DNA from: JANRLL01 sp033762715
Lineage (GTDB): Bacteria; Pseudomonadota; Alphaproteobacteria; Rickettsiales; SXRF01
DNA: 64,000 bases
Reading direction: 5' to 3'
NCBI GenBank assembly: GCA_033762715.1
Contig: JANRLL010000017.1
Span: forward strand, 99,183 to 163,182
The notes under the pieces were generated by a model. It was not told where the DNA came from. It ran no database searches and saw only the letters and a list, made by a program, of their open reading frames with translations. The translations under genes and the position numbers were made by a program. This document shows positions 41,604-51,403 of the stretch, one piece after another; position 1 is the first letter of the stretch; each line of letters starts with the position of its first letter.

Positions 41604-42833
41604 ATGGCATTGATTGTTCAAAAATTTGGCGGCACGTCGGTCGGCGATATCGATCGCATCAAAAACGTGGCGACCAAAGTAAAAAAAGAGCTGGATAAAG
41701 GAAATCAGGTCGCTGTTGTCGTATCGGCGATGGCAGGTGTTACCAATCAGCTGGTAGGCTATGTGCAGGCGCTTTCATCGCTCGATAGTGCGATCGCCTG
41801 TGAGGAATATGACCAAGTGGTATCATCAGGTGAGCAAATCACTTGCGGGTTGCTTTCGCTGGCGCTTAATGAAATCGGCATTCCGGCGCAATCCTTCACC
41901 GGTTGGCAGATCCCGTTAGTCACCGACAAGGCGCACGGCAAGGCACGTATCAAAAGTATCGACCCTACGAAAATGCATGCGGTGCTTAAAGCCGGCAAGG
42001 TCGCTGTTATCGCGGGATTCCAAGGAATAGATGATAATGGCCGCGTGGCAACGTTAGGCCGCGGCGGCTCCGATACCTCAGCGGTAGCGCTCGCAGCCGC
42101 ACTTAAAGCCGATCGTTGTGATATTTATACGGATGTGGACGGCGTCTATACCACCGACCCACGCATCGTAAGCGGCGCGCGCAAATTGGATCGAATCAGC
42201 TACGAGGAAATGCTTGAGCTGGCCTCGCTGGGCGCCAAAGTGTTGCAAACACGCTCGGTCGAAATGGCAATGAATCATCAAGTGATTGTGCAGGTGCTTT
42301 CCAGCTTTGAAGATAAACCTGGAACCTTGCTTGTGAAGGAGGACGACATCGTGGAACAGAAAAATATTACCGGCATTGCATTCAGCCGTGATGAGGCGCG
42401 TATCAGCTTAACCGATATTGCCAACATCCCCGGCATGTCAGCGACGCTCTTTGGGCCGCTTGCTGATGCGGGCATCAATGTCGATATGATCGTACAAAAC
42501 ATCACTGAAGATGGGCGCGCGACCGACATTACCTTTACTGTAGGGCGCGGTGACCTGGATAAAGCTGTCAAAGCGGTGGAAGAGGTGCATAGCATTTTGC
42601 AATATAAGTCGTTGCACGTGGATAAAAACGTGGCGAAAGTATCGGCCATTGGTGTGGGTATGCGCTCGCACGCCGGTATTGCACAAACCATGTTTAAAGC
42701 GCTGGCGGATAAAAATATCAATATTTTGGTTATCTCAACCTCGGAGATCAAAATCAGTATTCTGATTGCTGAAGAATATACCGAGCTTGCAGTTCGCGCC
42801 TTGCATGCGGCGTTTGATCTAGAAAAGGCATAA
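41604..42833 (+). CDS. lysC: Aspartate kinase
   Basis: The first step of the aspartate pathway (Lys, Thr, Met, diaminopimelate). The 409 residues have KFGGTSVGD (about 7-15), the kinase domain with GRGGSDTSAVALAAAL (about 152-167) and two C-terminal ACT domains (ITGIAFSRDEARISL; VSAIGVGMRSHAGIAQTMF). It is probably feedback-regulated like other single-function LysC proteins. The nitronate monooxygenase-like gene starts three bases after it. Confidence 0.96.
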   Translation: MALIVQKFGGTSVGDIDRIKNVATKVKKELDKGNQVAVVVSAMAGVTNQLVGYVQALSSLDSAIACEEYDQVVSSGEQITCGLLSLALNEIGIPAQSFTGWQIPLVTDKAHGKARIKSIDPTKMHAVLKAGKVAVIAGFQGIDDNGRVATLGRGGSDTSAVALAAALKADRCDIYTDVDGVYTTDPRIVSGARKLDRISYEEMLELASLGAKVLQTRSVEMAMNHQVIVQVLSSFEDKPGTLLVKEDDIVEQKNITGIAFSRDEARISLTDIANIPGMSATLFGPLADAGINVDMIVQNITEDGRATDITFTVGRGDLDKAVKAVEEVHSILQYKSLHVDKNVAKVSAIGVGMRSHAGIAQTMFKALADKNINILVISTSEIKISILIAEEYTELAVRALHAAFDLEKA

Positions 42834-42836
42834 TGA

Positions 42837-43838
42837 ATGGCGATCACGCTCACGAATCTGATGCAACGTGGCTGCACGTTTCTAGGCAGCCGCTATGCCA
42901 TTATGGGCGGGGCGATGTCGTGGGTGAGCGATCATCATCTGGTTGCGGCCATGTCGAATGCGGGCGCCTTTGGCGTGATTGCCTGCAGCGCTATGTCGCC
43001 ACAGCAATTGGATACAGAAATCACCGCCACTAAAGCGTTGACCGATAAACCGTTCGGCGTGAATTTGATCATTATGCATCCGCAAATGGATGAGTTGATT
43101 GCGATTTGCAAAAGACATCAGGTGTCGCATGTGGTGCTAGCAGGCGGCATTCCTAAAGAACAATGGCTCAAAGCCATTAAGCAGTATGGCGCTAAGGTGA
43201 TTTGTTTTGCGCCCTCGGCCATTATCGGCCGCAAGCTGGTGCGTATGGGCGCTGATGCGCTGGTGATTGAAGGCATGGAAGCGGGCGGACATATTGGGCC
43301 GGTATCTACCTCGGTGCTTGCGCAAGAAATTTTGCCACATATTCGCGATGTGCCGGTCTTTATTGCTGGTGGCATTGGCCGCGGTGAAGTGGTGGCGGCC
43401 TATCTGGAAATGGGTGCAGCCGGTGTGCAGCTGGGTACGCGCTTTGTCTGCGCGGCAGAATCTATCGCCCACCCTAAATTCAAAGAAGCCTTCATTCGTG
43501 CGCAAGCGCGTGATGCAATGCCGTCCATTCAAATTGATCCTGATTTTCCGGTGATTCCGGTGCGCGCCATTATCAATAAAGCTTCGCAGGATTTTATTCG
43601 CACGCAGCATGATATTATTGCGCAGTATCGCAGCGGTACTATTGATAAAAAAGAAGCGCAGTTAAAGATTGAACATTTTTGGTCAGGTGCTTTGCGCCGC
43701 GCAGTGATGGATGGTGATGTCGAAAACGGCTCGCTGATGGCTGGTCAAAGTGTTGGTATGGTAAGCAAAATCCAGCCTTGCGGCGAGATTGTAGGGGAAT
43801 TAGTGGCGCAGGCGGAAACCTATCTCCAGGAAAAATAA
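42837..43838 (+). CDS. Nitronate monooxygenase-family FMN protein
   Basis: A 333-residue TIM-barrel flavoprotein of the 2-nitropropane dioxygenase/FabK family. Visible are GGAMSWVSDHHLVAAMSNAG (about 22-41), GMEAGGHIGPVST (about 146-158) and the FMN phosphate site VFIAGGIGRG with GAAGVQLGTRFVC. The family includes nitronate monooxygenases and enoyl-ACP reductase FabK; sequence alone does not decide. It is sandwiched between lysC and an unknown gene in one tight run. Confidence 0.88.
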   Translation: MAITLTNLMQRGCTFLGSRYAIMGGAMSWVSDHHLVAAMSNAGAFGVIACSAMSPQQLDTEITATKALTDKPFGVNLIIMHPQMDELIAICKRHQVSHVVLAGGIPKEQWLKAIKQYGAKVICFAPSAIIGRKLVRMGADALVIEGMEAGGHIGPVSTSVLAQEILPHIRDVPVFIAGGIGRGEVVAAYLEMGAAGVQLGTRFVCAAESIAHPKFKEAFIRAQARDAMPSIQIDPDFPVIPVRAIINKASQDFIRTQHDIIAQYRSGTIDKKEAQLKIEHFWSGALRRAVMDGDVENGSLMAGQSVGMVSKIQPCGEIVGELVAQAETYLQEK

Positions 43839-43839
43839 T

Positions 43840-44181
43840 ATGGCTGATTATGGCTATAAGGAAATATGGGAGATTATTGGAACCGACCTCGGTATTGCAA
43901 CCGATATGAAGACTCGCCAAGGTCGCTCGCCTGAAGGCGCATTGATCGGCATCGTAAGTGCGCTCAAGAAGGCCTATGGTGAGACGCTGCCAGATAATTT
44001 TGCCGATTTGCGTTCGAAATCTACCTATATGGGAACGTATTATTCGAATGCTGACATGCTTCGCGCCTTTTGTAAGCAGCTGAAAGCAGCGATGGATGAT
44101 GCGATAGGGCGCCAGTTGATAACGTTTGATGAATGTAGTGCAGCGGCTTTTCCGCAAATAGAGACAAGATGGCAAAGGTAG
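43840..44181 (+). CDS. Unrecognised 113-residue protein
   Basis: A small soluble, probably helical protein with no signal peptide. Distinct pieces are YKEIWEIIGTDLGIATDM and STYMGTYYSNADMLRAFCK. It starts one base after the previous stop and overlaps ptsP by 13 bases, which supports a real translated gene. I recognise no family. Its place suggests a link to PtsP expression or activity, without proof. Confidence 0.7.
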   Translation: MADYGYKEIWEIIGTDLGIATDMKTRQGRSPEGALIGIVSALKKAYGETLPDNFADLRSKSTYMGTYYSNADMLRAFCKQLKAAMDDAIGRQLITFDECSAAAFPQIETRWQR

Positions 44182-46445
44182 AAAAACTTAAAAAAACAGC
44201 CACACCGCTCGTGCTATTGCGCCAGATCCGTGACGTAATGGCGCAGGAAACCGGTGCACAAGCACGCCTGGACAAGGTGGTGTCGCTGTTGGCTGAGAGC
44301 TTCGCATCGGAAGTATGTTCGGTGTATCTGCTACGTGCCGGTGATATTTTAGAATTATTCGCCAGCCAAGGTTTGAATAAAACCTCTGTCCACTTAACGC
44401 GCCTATCGGTAGGGCAAGGTATCGTGGGTGATGTCGCGGCTTCATCCGAGCCGGTGAATTTGGCGCATGCTAATGTGCATCCCAAATACGAATACCGTCC
44501 GGAAACCGGTGAGGAAATTTACAACGCCTTTGCGGCAGTGCCTATTTTGCAAGGTGGTCGCGCTATTGGCGTAGTGGTGGTGCAGCGCGAAGAAGCCAAG
44601 CGCTATACTCAGGCGCAGATCGAAGTGCTGCAAACCATTGCCATGGTGCTGTCTGAGCTTGCCATGTCGGGCCAGTTGGTCAATCGCACCGAAATTAAAT
44701 CCACGGCTGACGGATTGTTTTCGCAGCAGCTGGCCGGTGTGATGTTATCGTCGGGCATGGTGAAAGCGCCCGCAGTGCTGCATCAGCCGGAACTGACCAT
44801 TACCCACTATGTCGCAACCGACAGTGCGCATGAAAAAGAGCGCCTGGAAACGTCGCTACGCGCGTTGCAAGAGGCGTTTGACGCCTATATCAATTCGGCC
44901 GATTCTGCGGCCAATGATGATCAGCGCGAGATCATGGAAATGTATCTGCTCTATACGCAAGATCGTGGCTGGCTGTCGCGCATGGATGAGGCGCTGGAGT
45001 CTGGCCTGACTGCAGAAGCAGCCGTTAAAAAAGTGCAAGAAGAACTCAGCGTAAAGATGAGCCAGATCGCAAGCCCGTATATCAAAGAGCGTATTCAGGA
45101 TCTGGAAGATTTATCGAACCATTTGCTTAAGCATTTGATGGGGAAAACCAACGCGATCAATCCGGCCGATTTACCTGAATCCTTTGTACTCGTTGCGCGC
45201 ACATTGGGTCCGGCTGAACTGCTAGACTATGATCATAAGCGCATCAAAGGACTCATCATCGAAGAAAGCTCTGCCACCTCGCATACGGCGGTCATCGCGC
45301 GTGCCATGGATATTCCGGCGCTGGCTAAAGTCGAAGATGCGACATCCATTATTCACCAAGGCGATATGGTGATTATCAATGCCGAGCAGGGCACGGTCTA
45401 TGTACGCCCGAACCATGTGATCGAACAGGAAATGGATAACCATATCCGCCAGTTCGCCGAGCTGGCTGCGCAATATGAAGCGCTGCATGATGTCGAGGCG
45501 GTCACCAAAGACGGCGTGCGTATTTCGCTCAATATCAATGCCGGTCTGTTTGTCGATTCTAATGCGATATCACATGCGGGTGTTGATGGCATTGGGCTGT
45601 ACCGCACTGAGCTTCCCTATATGACAGCGGAAGATTTCCCCGATGTGGAAAAGCAGCAGAAGCATTACGCGGCGATTTATAAACAGCTGCCGGATAAGAA
45701 AGTGGTGTTTCGCAGCTTTGATATTGGCGGTGATAAAAAAGTGCCTTATTTGCAGGCTGGTGAAGAAGAAAATCCGGCCATGGGCTGGCGTGCCACGCGG
45801 ATTGGCTTAGATCGCCCTGGCATTTTGCGTACGCAGTTTCGCGCCCTGATTGCAGCAGCAGGCGGTCGTCCGCTGCATTTGATGTTTCCTTTTATTGCGC
45901 AGGCCAATGAGTTTGATGCGGCCAAAGAATTGTTTGATTACGAGATGAGCTGGGCCAAAGAGCAGGGCTATGCGACTCCCACCGAATGCAAGATCGGCAT
46001 TATGATCGAGATACCGTCCATTCTCTGGCAGCTCGACAGCCTCATGCCCAAGCTCGATTTTATTTCCATCGGCAGCAATGACCTGATGCAGTTTTTATTC
46101 GCCTGCGATCGCGGTGCGGCGCATATGTCTTATCATTACGACACGCTGTCTCCGGTAATGCTGCGGGTGGTAGACCAGGTGATTCGGCAAGCCGCTATGC
46201 ATAAAACCGAGGTGGGTTTTTGCGGTGAAATGGCGCGTAAACCCTTAGACGCTTTGGCGCTGATGGGCATTGGCGTGCGCAACTTGTCAGTCTCGGCCTC
46301 AGCCATTGGCCCACTTAAGGCCATGATCAGAAGTGTTGATTTGGCAGCGCTTACCGACTATGTGCAGTATCTCAAACAATCGTCTCACCCCACGATCCGC
46401 CATTGGCTTTCGGCCTATGCGATCGATCATCATATTGCGATATAA
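44169..46445 (+). CDS. ptsP: PTS enzyme I-Ntr (PtsP) with GAF domain
   Basis: The first kinase of the nitrogen-related phosphotransferase relay; it takes phosphate from PEP. The 758 residues have a GAF domain (about 20-165), an enzyme I N-domain, the active histidine in ATSHTAVIAR (about 373) and a PEP-binding barrel with GLYRTELPYM, SIGSNDLMQF and the active cysteine in GFCGEMARKP (about 684). Complete. Its partners (NPr, EIIA-Ntr) are not in this window. Confidence 0.95.
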   Translation: MAKVEKLKKTATPLVLLRQIRDVMAQETGAQARLDKVVSLLAESFASEVCSVYLLRAGDILELFASQGLNKTSVHLTRLSVGQGIVGDVAASSEPVNLAHANVHPKYEYRPETGEEIYNAFAAVPILQGGRAIGVVVVQREEAKRYTQAQIEVLQTIAMVLSELAMSGQLVNRTEIKSTADGLFSQQLAGVMLSSGMVKAPAVLHQPELTITHYVATDSAHEKERLETSLRALQEAFDAYINSADSAANDDQREIMEMYLLYTQDRGWLSRMDEALESGLTAEAAVKKVQEELSVKMSQIASPYIKERIQDLEDLSNHLLKHLMGKTNAINPADLPESFVLVARTLGPAELLDYDHKRIKGLIIEESSATSHTAVIARAMDIPALAKVEDATSIIHQGDMVIINAEQGTVYVRPNHVIEQEMDNHIRQFAELAAQYEALHDVEAVTKDGVRISLNINAGLFVDSNAISHAGVDGIGLYRTELPYMTAEDFPDVEKQQKHYAAIYKQLPDKKVVFRSFDIGGDKKVPYLQAGEEENPAMGWRATRIGLDRPGILRTQFRALIAAAGGRPLHLMFPFIAQANEFDAAKELFDYEMSWAKEQGYATPTECKIGIMIEIPSILWQLDSLMPKLDFISIGSNDLMQFLFACDRGAAHMSYHYDTLSPVMLRVVDQVIRQAAMHKTEVGFCGEMARKPLDALALMGIGVRNLSVSASAIGPLKAMIRSVDLAALTDYVQYLKQSSHPTIRHWLSAYAIDHHIAI

Positions 46446-46448
46446 TCC

Positions 46449-47027
46449 ATGCAACCCGCCCACTACCAAGAACATTATAAAGAAATCGGCCAGCTACTGA
46501 AGCAAGCGCGCGAGCACGAAAAACTCACGCTGAAAGAATCATCACATATGCTGCATGTGCGCATGCGCTATCTCGAAGCGCTGGAAGAAGGGCGCCTGGA
46601 AGATCTGCCTGGACTTCCTTATGCGAAGGGTTACCTGCAGCTCTATGCGCATTTCCTGCAGCTGGATAAAGACGAGGTCTTGCGTCGCTTTGAGCAGGTC
46701 GAGCAGTTGATCGAAAAGCGCAGCTATTTTTTACCTGATGTATTTCATTCGGAAAAAAAACCGACAACCCCGTTGGTGTGGAGCGCTATGAGCGCTATGC
46801 TGGTTATTATGCTGCTATGGTGGCTTGCGATTAAGCCCAGCAGCCAATCGCTGTCTACGGTCGAAGCCTATCATATCACGCAAGCGAAACAGCATGGGCA
46901 TTATGATGTGTGCGCGCTCAGACAACATCCAATTTATCCGGCATGCGTATTGGCAAGCGAAGAATCATATGAATTATTGCCTATCAGCAAAACCTATCGC
47001 AAAACCATTATGGAATTGGCGAAATGA
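46449..47027 (+). CDS. Short RodZ-like helix-turn-helix membrane protein
   Basis: A 192-residue protein: an N-terminal Xre-type HTH (IGQLLKQAREHEKLTLKESS, about 12-31, then MRYLEALEEGRLEDLPGLPY), a basic stretch and one membrane segment (about 111-127, MSAMLVIMLLWWLAIKP). RodZ helps shape the cell through MreB and is usually 300 residues or more with a periplasmic DUF4115 domain. Here only about 60 residues follow the membrane and that domain is missing. The neighbour order rodZ-ispG-hisS known from E. coli supports the assignment. Confidence 0.75.
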   Translation: MQPAHYQEHYKEIGQLLKQAREHEKLTLKESSHMLHVRMRYLEALEEGRLEDLPGLPYAKGYLQLYAHFLQLDKDEVLRRFEQVEQLIEKRSYFLPDVFHSEKKPTTPLVWSAMSAMLVIMLLWWLAIKPSSQSLSTVEAYHITQAKQHGHYDVCALRQHPIYPACVLASEESYELLPISKTYRKTIMELAK

Positions 47028-48253
47028 ACGAGACGCCTACTAAACGCCGCGCGTCGCATCAGGTGATGATCCAAGATGTCGCCGTTGGGGGCAATGCGCC
47101 AGTAGTGGTGCAATCCATGACCAATACCGACACGGCTGATATAGAAGCTACCGTTGCGCAAGCCGAAGCGCTGGCCAAAGCAGGCTCTGAGCTGGTGCGC
47201 ATTACGGTCAATAACGATGCTGCCGCGCGTTCGGTTGCCGCCATTCATGAGAAATTATTGTCGCGTGGATGCCGCGTACCGCTGGTGGGCGATTTTCATT
47301 ATAATGGCCACACGCTGCTGCGCCAATATCCCGACATGGCCAAAGCACTTGGCAAATATCGCATCAATCCAGGTAATGTCGGCTTTGCCGATAAGCGCGA
47401 TACGCAATTTACGCAGATGATCGAAGCAGCACTCACCTACGACAAGCCGGTTCGCATTGGCGCCAATTGGGGCAGCCTCGACCAGCAGGTGCTGGCAGCG
47501 GTGATGGATGAAAATGCCAAGCTTGCTACACCGCGCGATGCTAATGAAGTCATGCGTGAGGCGCTGGTGCGCTCGGCGCTGGATAGTGCGGCTTTTGCTG
47601 AAAGCATCGGCATGCGTCCCGACCAGATTATCATTTCCTGCAAAGTCAGCCGTGTGCAGGATTTAGTCGCCGTCTATCGCGATTTAGCGGCGCGCTGCCG
47701 CTATGCACTGCATTTGGGCCTTACCGAAGCGGGTATGGGCAGCAAAGGCATCGTAGCCTCAACAGCTGCCTTGTCGCTGCTGCTGCAAGAAGGTATTGGC
47801 GATACGATTCGCGTGTCGCTGACACCGGAGCCGAAAGGTGATCGCGCGTTGGAAGTGCGGGTGGCGCAAGAAATTTTGCAAAGCTTAGGCATTCGCTCCT
47901 TCACCCCGCAAGTAACGGCCTGCCCAGGGTGTGGCCGCACCACCAGCACCTTCTTCCAAGAGCTTGCCGATAAAATCCAAACCTATCTGCGTGAACAAAT
48001 GCCCAAATGGAAAACCCATTATCAGGGCGTGGAAGATATGCAGGTGGCGGTGATGGGCTGCATCGTCAATGGCCCTGGTGAAAGCAAGCACGCCAATATT
48101 GGCATCTCCCTGCCAGGCACAGGTGAATCGCCATCAGCGCCGGTATTCGTCGATGGGGTGAAAACAGTAACGCTGCGCGGTGAGCGCATTGCCGAAGAAT
48201 TTCAGGTGATTGTCGAAGAGTATGTCGACACACGTTATAAAAAAACGGTGTAG
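47024..48253 (+). CDS. ispG: HMBPP synthase IspG (GcpE)
   Basis: An iron-sulfur enzyme of the MEP isoprenoid pathway. The 409 residues begin with the TIM-barrel part (VVVQSMTNTDTADIEATVAQ, about 27-46). The C-terminal cluster ligands are ACPGCGRT (Cys pair, about 304-307) and a third cysteine in VMGCIVNGPGES (about 346). Its ATG overlaps the stop of the RodZ-like gene by four bases. Confidence 0.97.
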   Translation: MNETPTKRRASHQVMIQDVAVGGNAPVVVQSMTNTDTADIEATVAQAEALAKAGSELVRITVNNDAAARSVAAIHEKLLSRGCRVPLVGDFHYNGHTLLRQYPDMAKALGKYRINPGNVGFADKRDTQFTQMIEAALTYDKPVRIGANWGSLDQQVLAAVMDENAKLATPRDANEVMREALVRSALDSAAFAESIGMRPDQIIISCKVSRVQDLVAVYRDLAARCRYALHLGLTEAGMGSKGIVASTAALSLLLQEGIGDTIRVSLTPEPKGDRALEVRVAQEILQSLGIRSFTPQVTACPGCGRTTSTFFQELADKIQTYLREQMPKWKTHYQGVEDMQVAVMGCIVNGPGESKHANIGISLPGTGESPSAPVFVDGVKTVTLRGERIAEEFQVIVEEYVDTRYKKTV

Positions 48254-48254
48254 G

Positions 48255-49847
48255 ATGCGCGCCCTTATTGAGAGCTATACCCAAAGCGACCGGCCATTTT
48301 GGCTAGCGCTGCTGGTGCTGATTGGCGCGGCACTTTTTATCAATGTCAGCAGCTATGTTTCCATTGATAATGGCTGGCTATTGCTTGCCACCGAGCGTTG
48401 GCTCGCGGGTGATACGCTGTATCGCGATCTGATGGAAACCAATCCGCCGCTGATCATCTGGCTGTATAGCCTGCCGGTGCATGTTGGCGCTTGGCTTGGT
48501 GTTGCGAGTACGCACGTATTTATTATCTTTGTTCTCATCTTATTGGTGGCAAGCCTTTTGCTTGCCCGTGCCCAATTGGCCAAGCATGCATTGTTGGTGC
48601 CGCATGCCTATGCCAATACGCTGCTGATAGCATTGGCGTTAATTGTATTTTCCTGCGCGAGTCCGGTGTTTGGTCAGCGTGAGCATCTGTGGGTGCTGTT
48701 GATCGCGCCGTATTTGTTCCAATCGCTAGCGCTGCGAAGCGAACCCCGCCAGTCGTGGGAACAGTTTTTGGTGGCAAGTTTGGCTGCATTGGGTTTTGCG
48801 CTGAAACCGTTTTTCATTGTAGTGCTGGTGGCCAACGAGCTTTATCTCGCCTTCTATAACCGTCGGCTGTCTTGGCTATGGCGGCGCACCAACCTGGTGA
48901 TCACTGCCTGGGGCTTGGCCTATATCGCAGCGGTTGCCACTTATTTTCCCGAGTATTTTACGCGCATCATCCCGCTGCTGCTGGCCACGTATGACTATTA
49001 TAAATTGCCCGCCTGGGAAGTGTGGAAGGCGACGCTCATTGTCAGTGTGTTTTATGTGCCGGCCGGACTTTTTGTGCGCGCCACACCGGAGCTAAAACCG
49101 ATCAGCTATCAATTGTTGTTGCTCTATGCGGCAGGCTGCGCGGTGCAAATCATCCAGCAAAAAGGCTGGTATAACCATTATTACGCCATGTTTTTCTTTG
49201 GCTCACTGCTGGTTTCCGTAACATTTATTCGTCAGCTGCGTGCGCAAATTATCAAACGCGAAATGCCAGGCAGGCTTACTTTTGCTGCATTGTGTTGTTG
49301 TGCGTTTATGATCGTGTTGCCGCCCATTGCCGAGCCGATTCGCCTGTGGGACCCTATTGGTGGAAACAAAATACTGTCTCAAATTGAAGAGGCAATTGAG
49401 CAGCGTGCGGCTGGCAAAAATATCATGGTTTTTTCCTATAATTTGCAGTCGGCTTTTCCGCTGAGGAATTATAGTTACGGCCATTATGTCGGGCGCTTCA
49501 ATCATCTCTGTCCGATGCCAGCGGTGGCTTACGCTAAACCCGAAAAGCTTACGCCCGAACAAGCTAAGCAGATTGCCGAGATTAAAGCCTATCTGTTGCA
49601 GTCAGTGACCGAGGATATGGAACGCTTCAAGCCAGCATTAGTGGTGGTGGATCGTGGCGCTGAAACGGAGGAACCCAAAGGCATCGGTTTCATCGCGTTT
49701 TTCTCGCAGGACAAACGCTTTGCGAAATTATGGAAGTCGTATGTGAAATATAAGGATGTGGATGTGCCGCCACACAATGCGCTCGAAGCATCGGTGGAAA
49801 CCACAAAACATGAGCTGCCACTATACACCATCTATATCCGCAAATGA
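48255..49847 (+). CDS. GT-C-like polytopic membrane protein, first copy
   Basis: About 530 residues with many membrane helices. The first outer loop has YVSIDNGWLLLATERWLAG and YRDLMETNPPLI, the acidic pattern of GT-C/PMT-type glycosyltransferases that use lipid-linked sugars. Further shared blocks are QREHLWVL, GFALKPFFIVVLVANE and the soluble end RFAKLWKSY. It starts two bases after ispG and overlaps the next gene. Donor and acceptor are unknown; a cell-envelope glycan is likely. The start at 48255 avoids overlap with ispG. Confidence 0.78.
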   Translation: MRALIESYTQSDRPFWLALLVLIGAALFINVSSYVSIDNGWLLLATERWLAGDTLYRDLMETNPPLIIWLYSLPVHVGAWLGVASTHVFIIFVLILLVASLLLARAQLAKHALLVPHAYANTLLIALALIVFSCASPVFGQREHLWVLLIAPYLFQSLALRSEPRQSWEQFLVASLAALGFALKPFFIVVLVANELYLAFYNRRLSWLWRRTNLVITAWGLAYIAAVATYFPEYFTRIIPLLLATYDYYKLPAWEVWKATLIVSVFYVPAGLFVRATPELKPISYQLLLLYAAGCAVQIIQQKGWYNHYYAMFFFGSLLVSVTFIRQLRAQIIKREMPGRLTFAALCCCAFMIVLPPIAEPIRLWDPIGGNKILSQIEEAIEQRAAGKNIMVFSYNLQSAFPLRNYSYGHYVGRFNHLCPMPAVAYAKPEKLTPEQAKQIAEIKAYLLQSVTEDMERFKPALVVVDRGAETEEPKGIGFIAFFSQDKRFAKLWKSYVKYKDVDVPPHNALEASVETTKHELPLYTIYIRK

Positions 49848-51403
49848 CGCGCATACTTACCATCGCGCTTGTGAGTATTACCATGCTGGTCATGGCATTG
49901 GTGCTGACCTGGTGGCGCGAATCGAGCACGATCCTCAACGCCGATAATGCCTGGCTACTTTATGCCGCGCAACGTTATGCAGCAGGTGAGGCGCTCTATA
50001 TCGATTTCTTTGAAGTAAATCCACCACTCATTATCTATCTCAATCTGCTGCCGGTGTGGTTGGCGCAACTAACCTCAATGGAGGTAATCACAGCATTTCG
50101 CCTGTCCATTACCCTATTTATTTTGCTGTCGTTGGCGCTTTCCTACCAGGTGATTCGCAAGCATCCGCTATGCGCAAAACCCAGTGCAGCGCTGATGCTG
50201 TTTGGGTATGCGGTGGCGGGCTTGCTGCTGGCACCCGTTGCGGTGTATGGCGAACGCGAGCATCTGTGGATCGCATTTGTTTTTCCTTACCTGCTTTTTA
50301 GCGGCGCAATAGGCCCATTATTTTCGCGCTGCTTGCGCATCTGTGTCGCGCTGCTGGCAGCCATCGGCTTTGCGCTGAAGCCATTCTTTTTACTGCTGTG
50401 GGTAGCTAACGAAGCCGTTACTGCTTATCAGAACCGTTCTTTGCGTAGCGTAGGGGCGCTGCATAATCGTATCATTGTGGCCGGCCAGCTTTTCTATTGG
50501 CTCGCGATCTATGTAACGACGCCTGCTTATATCACCACCGTGTTGCCGCTCGCCTGGCATAGTTATTTTGCGTTCAACGACCCGATGGCCGTGGTGTTGT
50601 CCTATGTCGGGCCTGCCTTCGCACTTGCTTTGGGGCTTGCGGCGCTGGCCTGGATACAAGGCGCCTACCAACCGCTGATTACCCGCTTGCTCGTGCTTCT
50701 TTGCGCGAGTGTAGCGATCAATCTGGTGCAGCATAAAGCCTGGATCAATCATCTCTACCCGACCATGTTTTTTACAATCTGGGTGGTGGTGGCGCTGTTT
50801 ATGGCGCTGTGGCAGGAATGGAAACAGCACCGTCTGAACATGAAGCGGCGGCAATTCATTACGCTGTGGCTGGTCGGTGTTACGCTCTGGTATAGCGTCC
50901 ATTCGCTGGTGCTTTTTACACAAGGCGAGATGAACCGCACCCATCGCTTGCAGGATCAAATAGTTCAAGCAATTGATAAGTATGCGAAAAATGATTATGT
51001 CTATCCGCTGACATTTAGCTTGATGCCAGGATTTCCTGCTATAAATTACTCCAACGGATTATTCCGCGGCTCGCAACATCATTTATGGGTGTATGCTGGT
51101 TGGTTGGTTCGTGACAAAGAAGTGATTCAAGCACAACGCAGCCCGGCGCCATGGATGACACAAGCCAGGCAATTTGTATTGGATCAATTGGTGCAAGATT
51201 TTATGTCGCATCCTCCCGCATTGGTATGGGTAGACAGGCCTGATAATTACAAAGGTTCTAGACTGTACAATATGAATATTATTGCCGATTTAACACAGGA
51301 TCCCCGCTTTGCGAAACTTTGGAAATCATACCGGTTGATAGGGCAGGTGGTATCAGAAGATGCGCCCGCGAGCTATGATCTCTATGCGCGGGTGAAGCCA
51401 TGA
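49844..51403 (+). CDS. GT-C-like polytopic membrane protein, second copy
   Basis: A 519-residue paralogue of the preceding gene with matching blocks: NADNAWLLYAAQRYAAG, YIDFFEVNPPLI, EREHLWIAFVFPYLL, GFALKPFFLLLWVANE and RFAKLWKSY. The acidic residues of the first loop are kept in both. The gene overlaps its neighbours by four bases on each side, so it is fully embedded in the ispG-hisS transcript. The tandem copies may act on successive sugars. Confidence 0.78.
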   Translation: MTRILTIALVSITMLVMALVLTWWRESSTILNADNAWLLYAAQRYAAGEALYIDFFEVNPPLIIYLNLLPVWLAQLTSMEVITAFRLSITLFILLSLALSYQVIRKHPLCAKPSAALMLFGYAVAGLLLAPVAVYGEREHLWIAFVFPYLLFSGAIGPLFSRCLRICVALLAAIGFALKPFFLLLWVANEAVTAYQNRSLRSVGALHNRIIVAGQLFYWLAIYVTTPAYITTVLPLAWHSYFAFNDPMAVVLSYVGPAFALALGLAALAWIQGAYQPLITRLLVLLCASVAINLVQHKAWINHLYPTMFFTIWVVVALFMALWQEWKQHRLNMKRRQFITLWLVGVTLWYSVHSLVLFTQGEMNRTHRLQDQIVQAIDKYAKNDYVYPLTFSLMPGFPAINYSNGLFRGSQHHLWVYAGWLVRDKEVIQAQRSPAPWMTQARQFVLDQLVQDFMSHPPALVWVDRPDNYKGSRLYNMNIIADLTQDPRFAKLWKSYRLIGQVVSEDAPASYDLYARVKP

